From assembly GCA_900550625.1 (NCBI GenBank), contig URSW01000003.1:1-26587 (forward strand): 26,587 nucleotides of DNA. The letters are read 5' to 3'. Origin of the DNA: an uncultured Eubacteriales bacterium. GTDB taxonomy: Bacteria > Bacillota > Clostridia > Oscillospirales > CAG-272. This document shows positions 1 to 8,755 of this stretch, in pieces; the stretch's first letter is position 1; each line of letters opens with the position of its first letter. A model generated the notes under the pieces. The model worked only from the letters and a program-made list of their open reading frames with translations. It did no database searches and was not told the origin of the DNA. A program made the position numbers and the translations under genes.

Positions 1-399
1 CTGCTCTCGCCGCTCGCACGCATCCATGTGCCGGTTCATGAATTTTCAATGATGATGACGATCGCGCTTCGGTTTATACCGACGCTGATAGAGGAGACTT
101 CGAAGATAAAGAACGCCCAGGCGGCACGCGGTGCAGACTTCTCCGAGGGAGGGCTCATAAAGCGTGCACGGGCTTTGATACCGATTCTGATACCGCTTTT
201 CGTATCGTCATTCAGACGTGCCTCCGATCTTGCAAATGCCATGGAATGCAGATGCTACACCGGCGGCGAAGGACGCACGAGAATGAACGTGCTTCACGCG
301 GGAATCGTGGATTTTGTTGCCGTGCTTCTTGTTGTTTTTGCCGGAGCTGCGGTCATGCTAATCAACAGATATGCTCCGGGATACAGTATGTCTCTTTAA
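1..399 (+). CDS. ecfT: ECF transporter transmembrane component EcfT, 3' part
   Basis: The reading frame is open from base 1, so this is the C-terminal part of a gene that starts outside the window. EcfT is the shared membrane coupling subunit of energy-coupling factor vitamin and metal importers; it joins the two ATPases to an interchangeable substrate-binding S protein. Visible here are the P-x-H-E-F-S-M-M-M stretch, ALRFIPTL, the first ARG-type coupling motif (AQAARGADF), the AFRRA-like FRRASDLANAME stretch with the second coupling helix (ECRCYTGGEGRTR), and a last hydrophobic segment (FVAVLLVVFAGAAVML). truA follows after 44 bases, the usual clostridial order ecfA-ecfA-ecfT-truA. A plausible internal GTG at 28 should not be used as the start, because the conserved sequence continues upstream of it. 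Confidence 0.93.
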   Translation: MLSPLARIHVPVHEFSMMMTIALRFIPTLIEETSKIKNAQAARGADFSEGGLIKRARALIPILIPLFVSSFRRASDLANAMECRCYTGGEGRTRMNVLHAGIVDFVAVLLVVFAGAAVMLINRYAPGYSMSL

Positions 400-443
400 T
401 ATAGTGCGGATGATTCCGCCACCCGAAAGGAAGTGCCTGAAAC

Positions 444-1241
444 GTGAAGATTTTGCTGAAGCTTATGTACGACGGCTCGGAATATGCGGGGTTTCAGGTT
501 CAGCCCAATGCGGATACGGTTCAAAAACGCCTCAATGAAGCGTGTGAGAAGGTATTTTCGCGTCCGTGTGATGTGTGCGGATGCAGCAGAACGGATAGCG
601 GAGTTCACGCGCTTGCTTTTGTCTGCTCGGTTTCTCCGGCGGGAATGAGCGGATTCTCCGAAGGCGAAATTTCAATTCCGGCAGATCGTGTTCATCACGC
701 GATGAACAGATACCTTCCGAACGATATTGCGGTGATCGGCGCCGCATTTGTCCCCGATTCGTTCCACCCGAGATACGGCGCGTTAGGAAAGGAATATGTG
801 TACCGTATCCTTGACGGCGCCGTTGAGAATCCGTTTCTTTACGGTCGTGTGTGGCGGATTCCGTATAATTTTTCCGACGATATGCTTCGCACTATGTCCG
901 AACTTGCTTCCTGCTTTGTGGGAAAGCATGATTTTCATGCGTTCATGTCGGCGGGTTCGTCTGTTTCATCGACGGAGCGTACCGTGTCGTCGGCATCCGT
1001 GGTGCGGCGAAGCGATTCACTTATCGAATTCAACGTTAAAGCGGACGGATTCCTTTACAATATGGTGAGAATAATGACGGGAACACTCACGGATGCCGCA
1101 GCCGGCAGACTGAATGAGGCGGATATCCGGCGAGCGTTCGAATCCGGCGAGCGTTCGTGTCTCGGAGTAACGGCACCGCCTCACGGGCTGTATCTGAAAC
1201 GTGTTGAATATGCCGAAGAGCCGGATTGGAAAGCGGACTGA
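444..1241 (+). CDS. truA: tRNA pseudouridine(38-40) synthase TruA
   Basis: This enzyme isomerises uridines at positions 38-40 of the tRNA anticodon arm. The 265-residue length is normal for the family. The N-terminus LKLMYDGSEYAGFQ is typical, and the catalytic aspartate is D51 in the motif RTDSGVHA (residues 49-55). Later family blocks are visible: FHPRYGALGKEYVYRI, the GKHDFHAF segment, and DGFLYNMVRIMTGTL near the C-terminus. The start is GTG at 444, supported by the family N-terminus and by an AAAGGA Shine-Dalgarno sequence at 426-431. It lies 44 bases after ecfT and is probably co-transcribed with it. Confidence 0.96.
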   Translation: MKILLKLMYDGSEYAGFQVQPNADTVQKRLNEACEKVFSRPCDVCGCSRTDSGVHALAFVCSVSPAGMSGFSEGEISIPADRVHHAMNRYLPNDIAVIGAAFVPDSFHPRYGALGKEYVYRILDGAVENPFLYGRVWRIPYNFSDDMLRTMSELASCFVGKHDFHAFMSAGSSVSSTERTVSSASVVRRSDSLIEFNVKADGFLYNMVRIMTGTLTDAAAGRLNEADIRRAFESGERSCLGVTAPPHGLYLKRVEYAEEPDWKAD

Positions 1242-1426
1242 GTCTGATAAGATTCGCGGCTGTTCGCTTGTCGAGGATCGCGTTCTGCATGTTCAAGTTA
1301 TATGTGAAATCTTCGATTGATGTGATATGTAAGAATATGCGGTACGAACGAATGACGTGCTTGCGCGTCGGAAAACACGATGCCCGGAGATTAAAATATC
1401 CCGTTTATGATGATTGGGGTGTGAAA

Positions 1427-2641
1427 ATGCCGAAACCAAGAAAAAAAAGCCTTATCCCGCGCCGTATTTCGGCGGAAGAAGCCGAAAATAACGTAAACGA
1501 ATACTATCTGCGCGTTTCCGGATGGTTTATGCGCGTCAAGTACGCTGTGCTTGTACTGCTTTTTGTCTATCTTACGGTTATGCTTACCGCGTATCGGTCA
1601 TATATTACATATGACAATCTGGCGTATCTTCTCAGGGATTTCGGATCGTCGGGAAACATTAATTCCGGATTTTCGGACGTGACGTACGACGAGCAGAACA
1701 AAATGAGCGTATGCGTATATAAGGGAGCGCTTGCCGTGGCGGGAAATTCTTCCGTTACGCTTTATGACAGCTCGGCATCGAAAATGTTTACTTATCCATC
1801 GGGAATGGATTCTCCCGTTATCGTTCCTTCGGAAAAATATCTTCTTGCGTATGATCTCGGCGGCACGACGTATTCGCTTTATACAAATCTTACGCGGGTG
1901 TTTTCGAGGGAAGCGGATTCGGTTATAGAAAATGCGGATATAAGCGACAGCGGCGAATTTGTCCTTGTGCGCCGCGCGCGCGATTCGAGATATGTCATTT
2001 CATACTACAATTCTTCATTTGAATGCGAGGCGGACTACTATAAAAGCAAATGCGTGACCGACGTGTCTCTGTCGGACGACGGCAAAAAGATTCTTATCGT
2101 GACCCTTGACACAGCTGGCGCGTCGTTTCAGATGCAGACGGAGCTTTATTCGAAGGGAAGCGATACCCCGTTGTCAAGCTACTCGGGAGACGGTATGGTT
2201 CCGCTTGATTCGGAATTCTTCTCCGACGGATCCTTTGCCGTGATATGCGATAAGGCGGTGCTTTTCTTTGATGAAAACGGCACTCTCCGATCCACGTATC
2301 AGCTTTCGGCGGCGGGGATTTCAGCGTTTGATTTCAACGGAGATACGTTTGCGGTTTCTCTTTCCGAAAATGTTATGGGGTATAAAAACACAATAATAAT
2401 ATTTGACAACGGGGGAAATATAAGATATAATATTAAGATAGACAGGAAAGTGGATGATATATCGCATAATGAAGAGTATGTATACGTTCTCACCCCCGGA
2501 AAAACGCTGAGATATTCCGGTACCGATACGGTCGACGAGTGCGATGCCCCGATTGATTCAAGATTCATAAACGAAATGGGAAATTTCGCTTTGCTTAGTA
2601 CGCAGACCGAAAGCCGTGCCGTTTTTGGGCGGGAAAAGTAA
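1427..2641 (+). CDS. membrane-anchored beta-propeller-like protein (DUF5711-like)
   Basis: The function is unknown. The predicted protein of about 404 residues has a basic cytoplasmic N-terminus (MPKPRKKSLIPRR), one transmembrane helix at roughly residues 39-55, and a long extracytoplasmic part made of repeated beta-strand blocks with YDSS, FDENG, IFDNGG and DDGKKILIV turns, as in WD40/YVTN-like propellers. From memory this matches the clostridial family labelled DUF5711, commonly next to a CvpA-family gene as here. The frame is open back to 1226, inside truA. I prefer ATG 1427 because GGGGTG (1416-1421) sits just upstream and the residues before it look non-coding; GTG 1421 is an alternative. 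The 185 bases after truA (1242-1426) show no convincing promoter or hairpin. Confidence 0.72.
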   Translation: MPKPRKKSLIPRRISAEEAENNVNEYYLRVSGWFMRVKYAVLVLLFVYLTVMLTAYRSYITYDNLAYLLRDFGSSGNINSGFSDVTYDEQNKMSVCVYKGALAVAGNSSVTLYDSSASKMFTYPSGMDSPVIVPSEKYLLAYDLGGTTYSLYTNLTRVFSREADSVIENADISDSGEFVLVRRARDSRYVISYYNSSFECEADYYKSKCVTDVSLSDDGKKILIVTLDTAGASFQMQTELYSKGSDTPLSSYSGDGMVPLDSEFFSDGSFAVICDKAVLFFDENGTLRSTYQLSAAGISAFDFNGDTFAVSLSENVMGYKNTIIIFDNGGNIRYNIKIDRKVDDISHNEEYVYVLTPGKTLRYSGTDTVDECDAPIDSRFINEMGNFALLSTQTESRAVFGREK

Positions 2642-2659
2642 AATTCCACGGAGGGCCAT

Positions 2660-3385
2660 ATGAGCTTTATTCTTGACGCGATACTTATAGTTATGTGTAT
2701 TGTTTGCGTTGCTGTTGGTACAAAGCGAGGGTTTGTCAAAACAGTCATGTCGCTGCTTTCATCTGTAATTTCCGCGATTGCGGCATATACTTTTACTCCG
2801 TACTTTGCAAATTTCATAAAGGAAAAATTCTTTATGGAGTCTGTGTCCGGAGGGATAGCCGATACGATACGTTCACTTGTGCCGGCATCTGACGGAAGCT
2901 ACGACCTTTCCTCGCTGTTTTCGGATATGCCGCAGACGCTTTCGTCTATAATAGAGCGTTATCACGGAAATGCGGAGTCTCTTGAAGCACTTGTTAAATC
3001 AATGACGGAGACCGGGGACGAAGCCGTCATGACTCTCTCGAAAGCAATAGCAGAGCCGATCGTAAACATGATCTCTACGGTGTGCGCGTTTGTTGTTATT
3101 TTTATAATAGCGTTCGTCGTTCTCAAGGTTGTAACCTGTGTTGTGGACGGTGCGTTTAAACTTCCCGTACTGAAAACAGCAAATACGCTTCTCGGGTTTG
3201 TTTTCGGACTGATCCTTGCCGTACTTTTTATTATGATATACAGCGAACTTTGTGCGACGCTCGTTTCTGCGCTCGGACCGATCTCGCCGAAGCTTTTCGG
3301 GCAGGATGTGGTAGATAAAACATTGCTTGTTAAATTCTTCTCCGAGCATAGTGTACTTAACTTGGTAAATAAATTAATGTCTTAG
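2660..3385 (+). CDS. CvpA-family membrane protein
   Basis: The 241-residue protein starts with a hydrophobic helix followed by a glycine-rich turn (MSFILDAILIVMCIVC then GTKRGFVKTV), the signature of the CvpA/colicin V production family. A second helix lies at about residues 30-48 (LLSSVISAIAAYTFTPYFA). After a polar extracytoplasmic stretch come helices at about 135-160 (MISTVCAFVVIFIIAFVVLKVV) and 175-200 (LLGFVFGLILAVLFIMIYSEL). The molecular role of this family in Bacillota is not established. The start ATG 2660 has a strong GGAGGG ribosome-binding site, and the gene lies 18 bases after the propeller-like gene and 11 bases before pgsA, so the three are likely one transcript. Confidence 0.88.
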   Translation: MSFILDAILIVMCIVCVAVGTKRGFVKTVMSLLSSVISAIAAYTFTPYFANFIKEKFFMESVSGGIADTIRSLVPASDGSYDLSSLFSDMPQTLSSIIERYHGNAESLEALVKSMTETGDEAVMTLSKAIAEPIVNMISTVCAFVVIFIIAFVVLKVVTCVVDGAFKLPVLKTANTLLGFVFGLILAVLFIMIYSELCATLVSALGPISPKLFGQDVVDKTLLVKFFSEHSVLNLVNKLMS

Positions 3386-3396
3386 CGGAGGCACGG

Positions 3397-3978
3397 ATGA
3401 AACTTAAATATATTCCGAATATTCTCTCTGCGATACGTATAGCTCTCGTATTTGCGTTTGCATACGTTTTCTTTGCATACTATCCGGACGGACTTGCCGC
3501 GGCAGCCGGAATATTTATACTTTCCGGTATCACGGATGTCGTTGACGGACGGCTTGCAAGACGTTTCGGCTGGGTAACGCAGGTCGGAAAGATTCTCGAT
3601 CCTCTTGCGGACAAGCTGATGCAGTGCACGGCGCTCTTCTGCCTTGCATTCAAAGGTCTTGTCCCGTGGTGGATATTTGTATTTTTTGCCGCAAAGGAAC
3701 TTCTTATGGGAGCAGGAGCCATACTGCTTTTCAGAAAAAAACATGAGATCGGCGTGAGCCGTTATTTCGGTAAGGCTGCGGTCGTTCTGTTTTATGCGAT
3801 AGTGTGCGCTATATTACTTTTCGGCGGTAAAATGAGCGTTTTCGGCGTAAATTTGCTTTGTGCCGTTGCCGCGCTTTGCGCTGCGGGCGCTCTGGTTATG
3901 TATTATTTCAATTATCTCAAAAAGAAAAAGAACAGGAATGCCGGTGAAAGCGATGCCGGAGAAGGGGCAAATATCTGA
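3397..3978 (+). CDS. pgsA: CDP-diacylglycerol-glycerol-3-phosphate 3-phosphatidyltransferase
   Basis: This integral membrane enzyme makes phosphatidylglycerol phosphate from CDP-diacylglycerol and glycerol-3-phosphate, the committed step to anionic phospholipids. The full CDP-alcohol phosphatidyltransferase signature DGxxARx8GxxxDxxxD is present as D50-G51, A54-R55, G64, D68 and D72. The N-terminus MKLKYIPNILSAIRI is characteristic of PgsA, and several hydrophobic helices follow. The length of 193 residues is normal for PgsA. The start ATG 3397 has GGAGG 8 bases upstream. The stop overlaps the next start (TGATG at 3976-3980), implying translational coupling with the Clp-type gene. The closest alternative, another CDP-alcohol transferase such as cardiolipin synthase of the eukaryotic type, is less likely given the N-terminus. 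Confidence 0.9.
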   Translation: MKLKYIPNILSAIRIALVFAFAYVFFAYYPDGLAAAAGIFILSGITDVVDGRLARRFGWVTQVGKILDPLADKLMQCTALFCLAFKGLVPWWIFVFFAAKELLMGAGAILLFRKKHEIGVSRYFGKAAVVLFYAIVCAILLFGGKMSVFGVNLLCAVAALCAAGALVMYYFNYLKKKKNRNAGESDAGEGANI

Positions 3979-6293
3979 TGACACTTTGTTCAAGATGCCG
4001 CAAGCGTGCGGCAGTGGTATTCATTACAAAAATCGAAAATGGGGAATCAAAGCAGGAGGGACTGTGCATACAGTGCGCACGGGAACTCGGCATAAAGCCC
4101 GTTGACGATATGATAAAGAAAATGGGATTGAGCGATCAGGATATCGAGCAGATGAACTCCGATGTCGAGGACTTTATTCAGTCTTTGGAGGAATCGGGAG
4201 CAAATCTGCCCGATAATTTTCCTTTTTCGGCGGACGGAACCGATGATGAAGAATCGGACGGACGCGCTCCGGCAATAAACTTCCAAAAGCTTATAAACAG
4301 TATGCCGGGGACATCAGAAGACCGTAAAGACGGCAAGGAGAAGGGAAACGGGAAAAAGCAGAAGGAGCGCAAGTATCTAGATACTTATTGTCAGAATCTG
4401 ACCGAGAAGGCGCGTTCGGGCGCTCTTGACAGGATCGTAGGCAGAGAACGCGATCTTGCCCGCGTCATACAGATACTTTGCCGCAGGCAGAAGAACAATC
4501 CCTGCCTCATAGGTGAGCCCGGTGTCGGAAAAACCGCGATTGCAGAAGCGCTTGCGCAGAAGATAGTCTCGGGAGATGTTCCGTACAGACTCCGCGGATG
4601 CGAAATATATCTTATGGATCTTACCGCTCTCGTTGCGGGTACGCAGTTCCGCGGGCAGTTTGAATCGAGAGTGCTGGGGCTTCTTAATGAGGTGAAAGCG
4701 GCGGGAAACATAATTCTCGTCATTGACGAGGTCCACAACATAGTCGGCGCGGGTGATGCCGAGGGAAGCATGAACGCCGCAAACATACTGAAACCGGCGC
4801 TTTCGCGTGGAGAAATTCAGGTTATCGGCGCCACCACGATGACCGAGTACAGAAAATACATCGAGAAGGACAGCGCCCTCGAAAGAAGATTTCAGCCCGT
4901 GCTTGTGGATGAGCCGAGCTTTGAGGACACCGAAAAAATTCTTCGCGGAATAAAGCATTATTATGAGGAGTACCACGGCATAAAGATTCCGGACTCTGTA
5001 CTTTCATATGCGGTCAAGCTGAGCGAGAGATATATAACCGACCGTTTTCTTCCCGATAAGGCGATTGATCTTATCGATGAGGCGGCGTCTCACATATCTC
5101 TTTCATCTCCGCGGATAAACGAGAGAGCACAGCTTATCGACGAAAAGAAGGCTCTCGAGACGGAGCATGCCGAGCTTGAGACCAAGGCTGCGGACGGCAG
5201 CGACGTTAAACCCGAAGTATATGAGCGCCTTGCAGAGGTAAAGGCACGCGAGCTTCAGATAGAAAACCGCATAAATGAAATTACTCCGGCATGCGAAAGC
5301 GTGGAAATGAAGGTCTCCGATCTTGCCGATGTCATCGAGATTTGGAAGGGCATACCCGCCTCGACGATCAATGAAGATGAATTTACCGGCTTGGAGAATC
5401 TCGAGGAGAGACTTCGCAAAAGAATAATCGGGCAGGACGAAGCGGTGTCGGCGGTTGCCCGTGCAGTAAAACGCGGACGTGTGGGTGTTTCCGCAAAACG
5501 TAAGCCGGTATCGTTCATTTTCGCAGGACCGACGGGCGTCGGAAAGACCGAGCTTGTGCGTGTTCTTGCGGCAGACCTTTTCAAGACTCCGGAAACCTTG
5601 ATAAGACTTGATATGAGCGAGTATATGGATAAGTTCTCGGTGTCGAGGATGATCGGTGCGCCTCCCGGATATGTGGGCTACGATGATGCGGGTCAGCTTA
5701 CCGAAAAGATCCGCCGCCATCCGTATTCGGTCATACTCTTTGACGAGATTGAAAAAGCGCATCCGGATGTTATGAACATTCTTCTTCAGATACTCGACGA
5801 CGGAAGAATAACCGATTCTCAGGGACGAACTGTAAACTTTGAAAATACCGTGATCGTTATGACGACCAACGCCGGTTCCTTCGGCAGCGCACAGACTCCC
5901 GGATTTTCCGAGAATCAGTCGAAATCGAGATCGGATAAAACGATGAAGGCTCTCTCCGAGTTCCTCCGCCCGGAATTTCTGAACCGCGTCGATGAGATCA
6001 TTACGTTCAATTCGCTGACTCCCGAGAATTTCAAGGAGATCGCCGTTATAATGCTTGACGATCTCAAAAAAACTCTCGCGGATAAATTCATTTCCTTTTC
6101 GTATACGGATGCCCTCGCGGGTCTTGTTGCGGAAAAGAGCTATTCCGTTAAATACGGAGCGCGCAATATGAGACGTTTTATACAGACAGAGATAGAGGAC
6201 AGGATTGCCGGCAGGATAATAGAAGCACGCGGAAAGCTTTCCGCGGTTTCTGCGGATGTGTCTGACGGAGAAATAACCGTTTCGGCAATCTGA
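3978..6293 (+). CDS. ClpC-type AAA+ unfoldase with N-terminal Cys4 zinc finger
   Basis: The 771-residue protein has two AAA+ modules typical of ClpA/ClpC. Module 1 has Walker A at residues 179-186 (GEPGVGKT) and Walker B IILVIDEVH. A short coiled-coil middle domain follows (about residues 375-430). Module 2 has Walker A at 517-524 (GPTGVGKT) and Walker B VILFDEIEKAH. The usual Clp N-domain is absent. Instead there is a Cys4 motif, C4-x2-C7 and C30-x2-C33, like the zinc finger of the McsA arginine-kinase activator, then an acidic linker. In module 2 a T-P-G-F segment lies where ClpC carries its V-G-F ClpP-docking loop, so ClpP partnership is plausible but the first residue differs. It is translationally coupled to pgsA. 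Probable role: ATP-driven unfolding of proteins for degradation; the substrate is unknown. Confidence 0.92.
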   Translation: MTLCSRCRKRAAVVFITKIENGESKQEGLCIQCARELGIKPVDDMIKKMGLSDQDIEQMNSDVEDFIQSLEESGANLPDNFPFSADGTDDEESDGRAPAINFQKLINSMPGTSEDRKDGKEKGNGKKQKERKYLDTYCQNLTEKARSGALDRIVGRERDLARVIQILCRRQKNNPCLIGEPGVGKTAIAEALAQKIVSGDVPYRLRGCEIYLMDLTALVAGTQFRGQFESRVLGLLNEVKAAGNIILVIDEVHNIVGAGDAEGSMNAANILKPALSRGEIQVIGATTMTEYRKYIEKDSALERRFQPVLVDEPSFEDTEKILRGIKHYYEEYHGIKIPDSVLSYAVKLSERYITDRFLPDKAIDLIDEAASHISLSSPRINERAQLIDEKKALETEHAELETKAADGSDVKPEVYERLAEVKARELQIENRINEITPACESVEMKVSDLADVIEIWKGIPASTINEDEFTGLENLEERLRKRIIGQDEAVSAVARAVKRGRVGVSAKRKPVSFIFAGPTGVGKTELVRVLAADLFKTPETLIRLDMSEYMDKFSVSRMIGAPPGYVGYDDAGQLTEKIRRHPYSVILFDEIEKAHPDVMNILLQILDDGRITDSQGRTVNFENTVIVMTTNAGSFGSAQTPGFSENQSKSRSDKTMKALSEFLRPEFLNRVDEIITFNSLTPENFKEIAVIMLDDLKKTLADKFISFSYTDALAGLVAEKSYSVKYGARNMRRFIQTEIEDRIAGRIIEARGKLSAVSADVSDGEITVSAI

Positions 6294-6308
6294 GGAAGGG
6301 GTATCTTG

Positions 6309-8543
6309 ATGAAGAACGAAGTCAGGTGGCAGTATCTTACGGAAAAAGAGATAATCGAAGCTTTTGCCGCTGATATTCACGCCGGACTTTCTGAAAATGC
6401 GGTGTCGCGTATACGCGGCAGATTCGGATTCAATTCAATATGGCAGACGGAGAAGGTATCGGCGAAAAATATTGTTTTTGCCAACCTGTTTGATGCGCCG
6501 GTGCTTCTCCTTCTGATCTCGGCGTTTATAACGGCATTTGTGGGACAGTATCCCGCATTTGCCGTTATTTGCGCTGTCCTTTTTGTGTCCTGCGGATTCA
6601 GAATATGCTGTGAATTTCTGTACAGGCGTGCCGTTTCTTCGAATGTCCGTTCCGGACTTTTTCGCGTATCGGTGGTGCGCGACGGAAAAATGAAAAATAT
6701 TTTTGCGGATGAGCTTGTGCCGGGCGATATTGTTATTCTCCGCAAAGGTGATACCGCGGGCGCCGATCTGAGGATAATAGAGTCAAACGGACTTTCGGTT
6801 ATCGAAAACGGAGTAACGGACAATTCCGGCGCGGTTCCGAAAGCTCCCGGGCGGCTGACGGACAGTACCGCAAATACACCGTGCGAAAAGTGGAGCAACA
6901 TGGTTTTCGCTTCGTCCGAAGTGGTATCCGGTCATGCCCGTGCCGTTGCGGTTGCGTGTGGCAAGCATACGCTCGTATATAAAAAGCGCGGCACGAAAAA
7001 AATCGAAGGATACGGCGAGGCAAAGGATATTGCAAAGGCTCGCCGCGACGGCGCTTTTTTTGCGGCGCTTCTCCTTGCGTTTTCGCTGATTTATACGGTA
7101 GCCTGCATTTTTTTGCTCGGCGGGAAATACAGCATAAGCGATATATTCATAGGCGCATTGTCATTTGCGTCATCGAGCGCGGCAGCGGTTTATCTGAATG
7201 TATTGTACTTTTGCCGCCTGAGGACAATTATTACGCTGCAAAAAAACGGAGTGATCCTGAGAAATCCGTCGTCGGCGGAGCTTGCGGCTGATTCCGATGT
7301 ATTTGTCGTCCGCGATATCGGCGACATAAAAACCGGAGAAACCGAGCTTGAAGCGGTGTTTGTTTCGGGACGCGACCGCGGAGAGGATGCGAAGTTTAAG
7401 AATGACTCGGATGCCCGGGAGCTGTTTAAAATTTTATCTCTGAATTCGGTAACTCTTCCGGGGACGGTCGGAGAATTGTTCGAGTCCGGAGACATATCGG
7501 ACGGGTCAAAGGCGGCGGTCGAAGCGTTTTGCAGGGCTGCATCTCTCGGTGAGAGCGACCTTGTTTCCGGTATCGGTATTCTCGGATTCCGGGCCAAGGA
7601 TGAAAACAACCCGTGCGCAACATCGCTGTATGTTGAAAACGGAGAATATTATTCCGCCTGCACGGGGGACATCGACGAGATCCTTCCGCTCTGCAAAAAA
7701 ATTCTTGTACACGGCGAGGCGCGCTTCCTCGATACATATACAGAGGGATATATCCGCGAATGTGCTGATACATACTGTAAAAGAGGAAGAAGTATTATTG
7801 CGATTTCAAAGCGCGTTTCTCCTTATAATAATATTTCGCGCCTTTCCGTGCTTCAGACATCGATGACATTTATAGGTTTTGTCGCCGTGTGCGAACCCGT
7901 CTCTCAATCTGCGCTGGCTTCTGTCCGTAAAATGGCGGACGGTAAAAAAGCTGTGCTTGCATTCTCGTCATCTCCTGCAGATACGGCTCTGTTTACGGGA
8001 GGATGCCGCCGTGACGTACCGATTATAACGCCGGATAATCTGAAAAGTTTGAAAAGAATAAACCTACAGCCGGGTCAGATATCGGCAGTGTGTCTTTATG
8101 ACGGAATAAACAGAGATGAAAAGCGTGCGGCGGTAATTGAATTCCTAAAAAAATCGGGAAGGAAAGTCGCTTTCGCGGCAGTTTCCGATGAGGACAAGAA
8201 TTCACTTGCGGCGTCTTTCCTCAAGATATATGTCAAAGCAAACCGCGCTTTCGGCATGAGGCGCAAGGATGTACGGTCTATGGCGGACATTATCTTTTCT
8301 TCAGATATATTTGACGAGGAGAACGGAATAAATGCACTTGCCGTGAAGGAACGCACCTTCTCCGGAAAGATGAAAAGCGTGCGCACATATCTTATGATTT
8401 CACAGGCTGTACGGTGCGTATTTCTGCTGTCGGTATTTTTCTCCGTTCCCGCGCTCTATCCTTGGGTATATCTCGTTTGGGGGATAGCGGCGGATACGAT
8501 TGTCTCGCTGACAATGGCGCTTCCGGCAAAAGAAAAAGGCTGA
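6309..8543 (+). CDS. catalytically degenerate P-type ATPase homologue (pseudoenzyme)
   Basis: The 744-residue protein follows the P2-type cation ATPase fold order: N-terminal cytoplasmic segment, M1-M2 (about residues 55-100), actuator domain, M3-M4, a phosphorylation/nucleotide-binding region, then M5-M6, with no M7-M10. The scaffold is recognisable (DELVPGDIVILRKGD, NMVFASSEVVSGHARAVAVACG, SADIIFSSDIF-like end of the P-domain). Every catalytic motif is altered. The phosphorylation motif DKTGT reads D336-I-G-D-I. The actuator TGES reads T170-D-N-S. The M4 PEGLP region reads SSSAAA, the hinge GDGxNDAP reads VSDEDKNS, and KGAP reads TGDI. The frame is intact, so this is probably a maintained non-catalytic protein and not simple decay. 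ATG 6309 is preferred over TTG 6306, with GGAAGGGG upstream. The gene is 15 bases from the Clp-type gene. Confidence 0.8.
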   Translation: MKNEVRWQYLTEKEIIEAFAADIHAGLSENAVSRIRGRFGFNSIWQTEKVSAKNIVFANLFDAPVLLLLISAFITAFVGQYPAFAVICAVLFVSCGFRICCEFLYRRAVSSNVRSGLFRVSVVRDGKMKNIFADELVPGDIVILRKGDTAGADLRIIESNGLSVIENGVTDNSGAVPKAPGRLTDSTANTPCEKWSNMVFASSEVVSGHARAVAVACGKHTLVYKKRGTKKIEGYGEAKDIAKARRDGAFFAALLLAFSLIYTVACIFLLGGKYSISDIFIGALSFASSSAAAVYLNVLYFCRLRTIITLQKNGVILRNPSSAELAADSDVFVVRDIGDIKTGETELEAVFVSGRDRGEDAKFKNDSDARELFKILSLNSVTLPGTVGELFESGDISDGSKAAVEAFCRAASLGESDLVSGIGILGFRAKDENNPCATSLYVENGEYYSACTGDIDEILPLCKKILVHGEARFLDTYTEGYIRECADTYCKRGRSIIAISKRVSPYNNISRLSVLQTSMTFIGFVAVCEPVSQSALASVRKMADGKKAVLAFSSSPADTALFTGGCRRDVPIITPDNLKSLKRINLQPGQISAVCLYDGINRDEKRAAVIEFLKKSGRKVAFAAVSDEDKNSLAASFLKIYVKANRAFGMRRKDVRSMADIIFSSDIFDEENGINALAVKERTFSGKMKSVRTYLMISQAVRCVFLLSVFFSVPALYPWVYLVWGIAADTIVSLTMALPAKEKG

Positions 8544-8616
8544 TTTTTACAGTGTATTGTCTTTCTGAATTACTTTTTCAAGTGATTCTTGCGTGAGATG
8601 TTGTGAGGTGTTTTCA

Positions 8617-8642
8617 TTTTTTCGAGAATTATCTCGGAAAAA
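8617..8642. repeat. inverted repeat after the P-type ATPase homologue
   Basis: An 11-bp stem (TTTTTTCGAGA against TCTCGGAAAAA, one U-G wobble) closes an ATTA loop 74 bases after the stop codon. It is a hairpin in RNA, but the T-run lies before the stem and an A-run after it, so it lacks the 3' U-tract of an intrinsic terminator on either strand. Its role is unclear. Confidence 0.5.
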
Positions 8643-8664
8643 ACACAAAATATTAAAAATCCCC

Positions 8665-8693
8665 TTGCATTAAAATGAATTTCGATATACAAT
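8665..8693 (+). promoter_or_regulatory. candidate SigA promoter for mrp
   Basis: TTGCAT at 8665-8670 and TACAAT at 8688-8693 are separated by 17 bases. The -10 box matches the SigA consensus at five of six positions and the -35 box at three. Transcription would start near 8700, giving a leader of about 70 bases before mrp. The same TTGCAT box and spacing recur at the maturation operon promoter (22195-22223). Confidence 0.5.
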
Positions 8694-8718
8694 ATATCTA
8701 TATAATTGCGTTGTTCTG

Positions 8719-8755
8719 TCCGGCACGGTACGGCGCATAAAATATCCTTGCCGGA
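8719..8755 (+). promoter_or_regulatory. leader hairpin overlapping the mrp ribosome-binding site
   Basis: TCCGGCA at 8719-8725 is a perfect reverse complement of TGCCGGA at 8749-8755. The second arm contains most of the GGAG Shine-Dalgarno sequence (8753-8756) of mrp, so folding would hide the ribosome-binding site. The intervening 23 bases add two more possible G-C pairs. Regulation is an inference from the pairing only. Confidence 0.35.

Noticed and set aside
1226..1426. Upstream extension of the propeller-like gene to a start at 1226
   Set aside because: It overlaps truA, the extra 67 residues look unstructured and lack a ribosome-binding site, and a membrane-anchor-type N-terminus begins cleanly at 1427.
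8617..8642. Hairpin after the P-type ATPase homologue as an intrinsic terminator
   Set aside because: The T-run precedes and the A-run follows the stem on either strand, so there is no 3' U-tract. I list it only as an inverted repeat.
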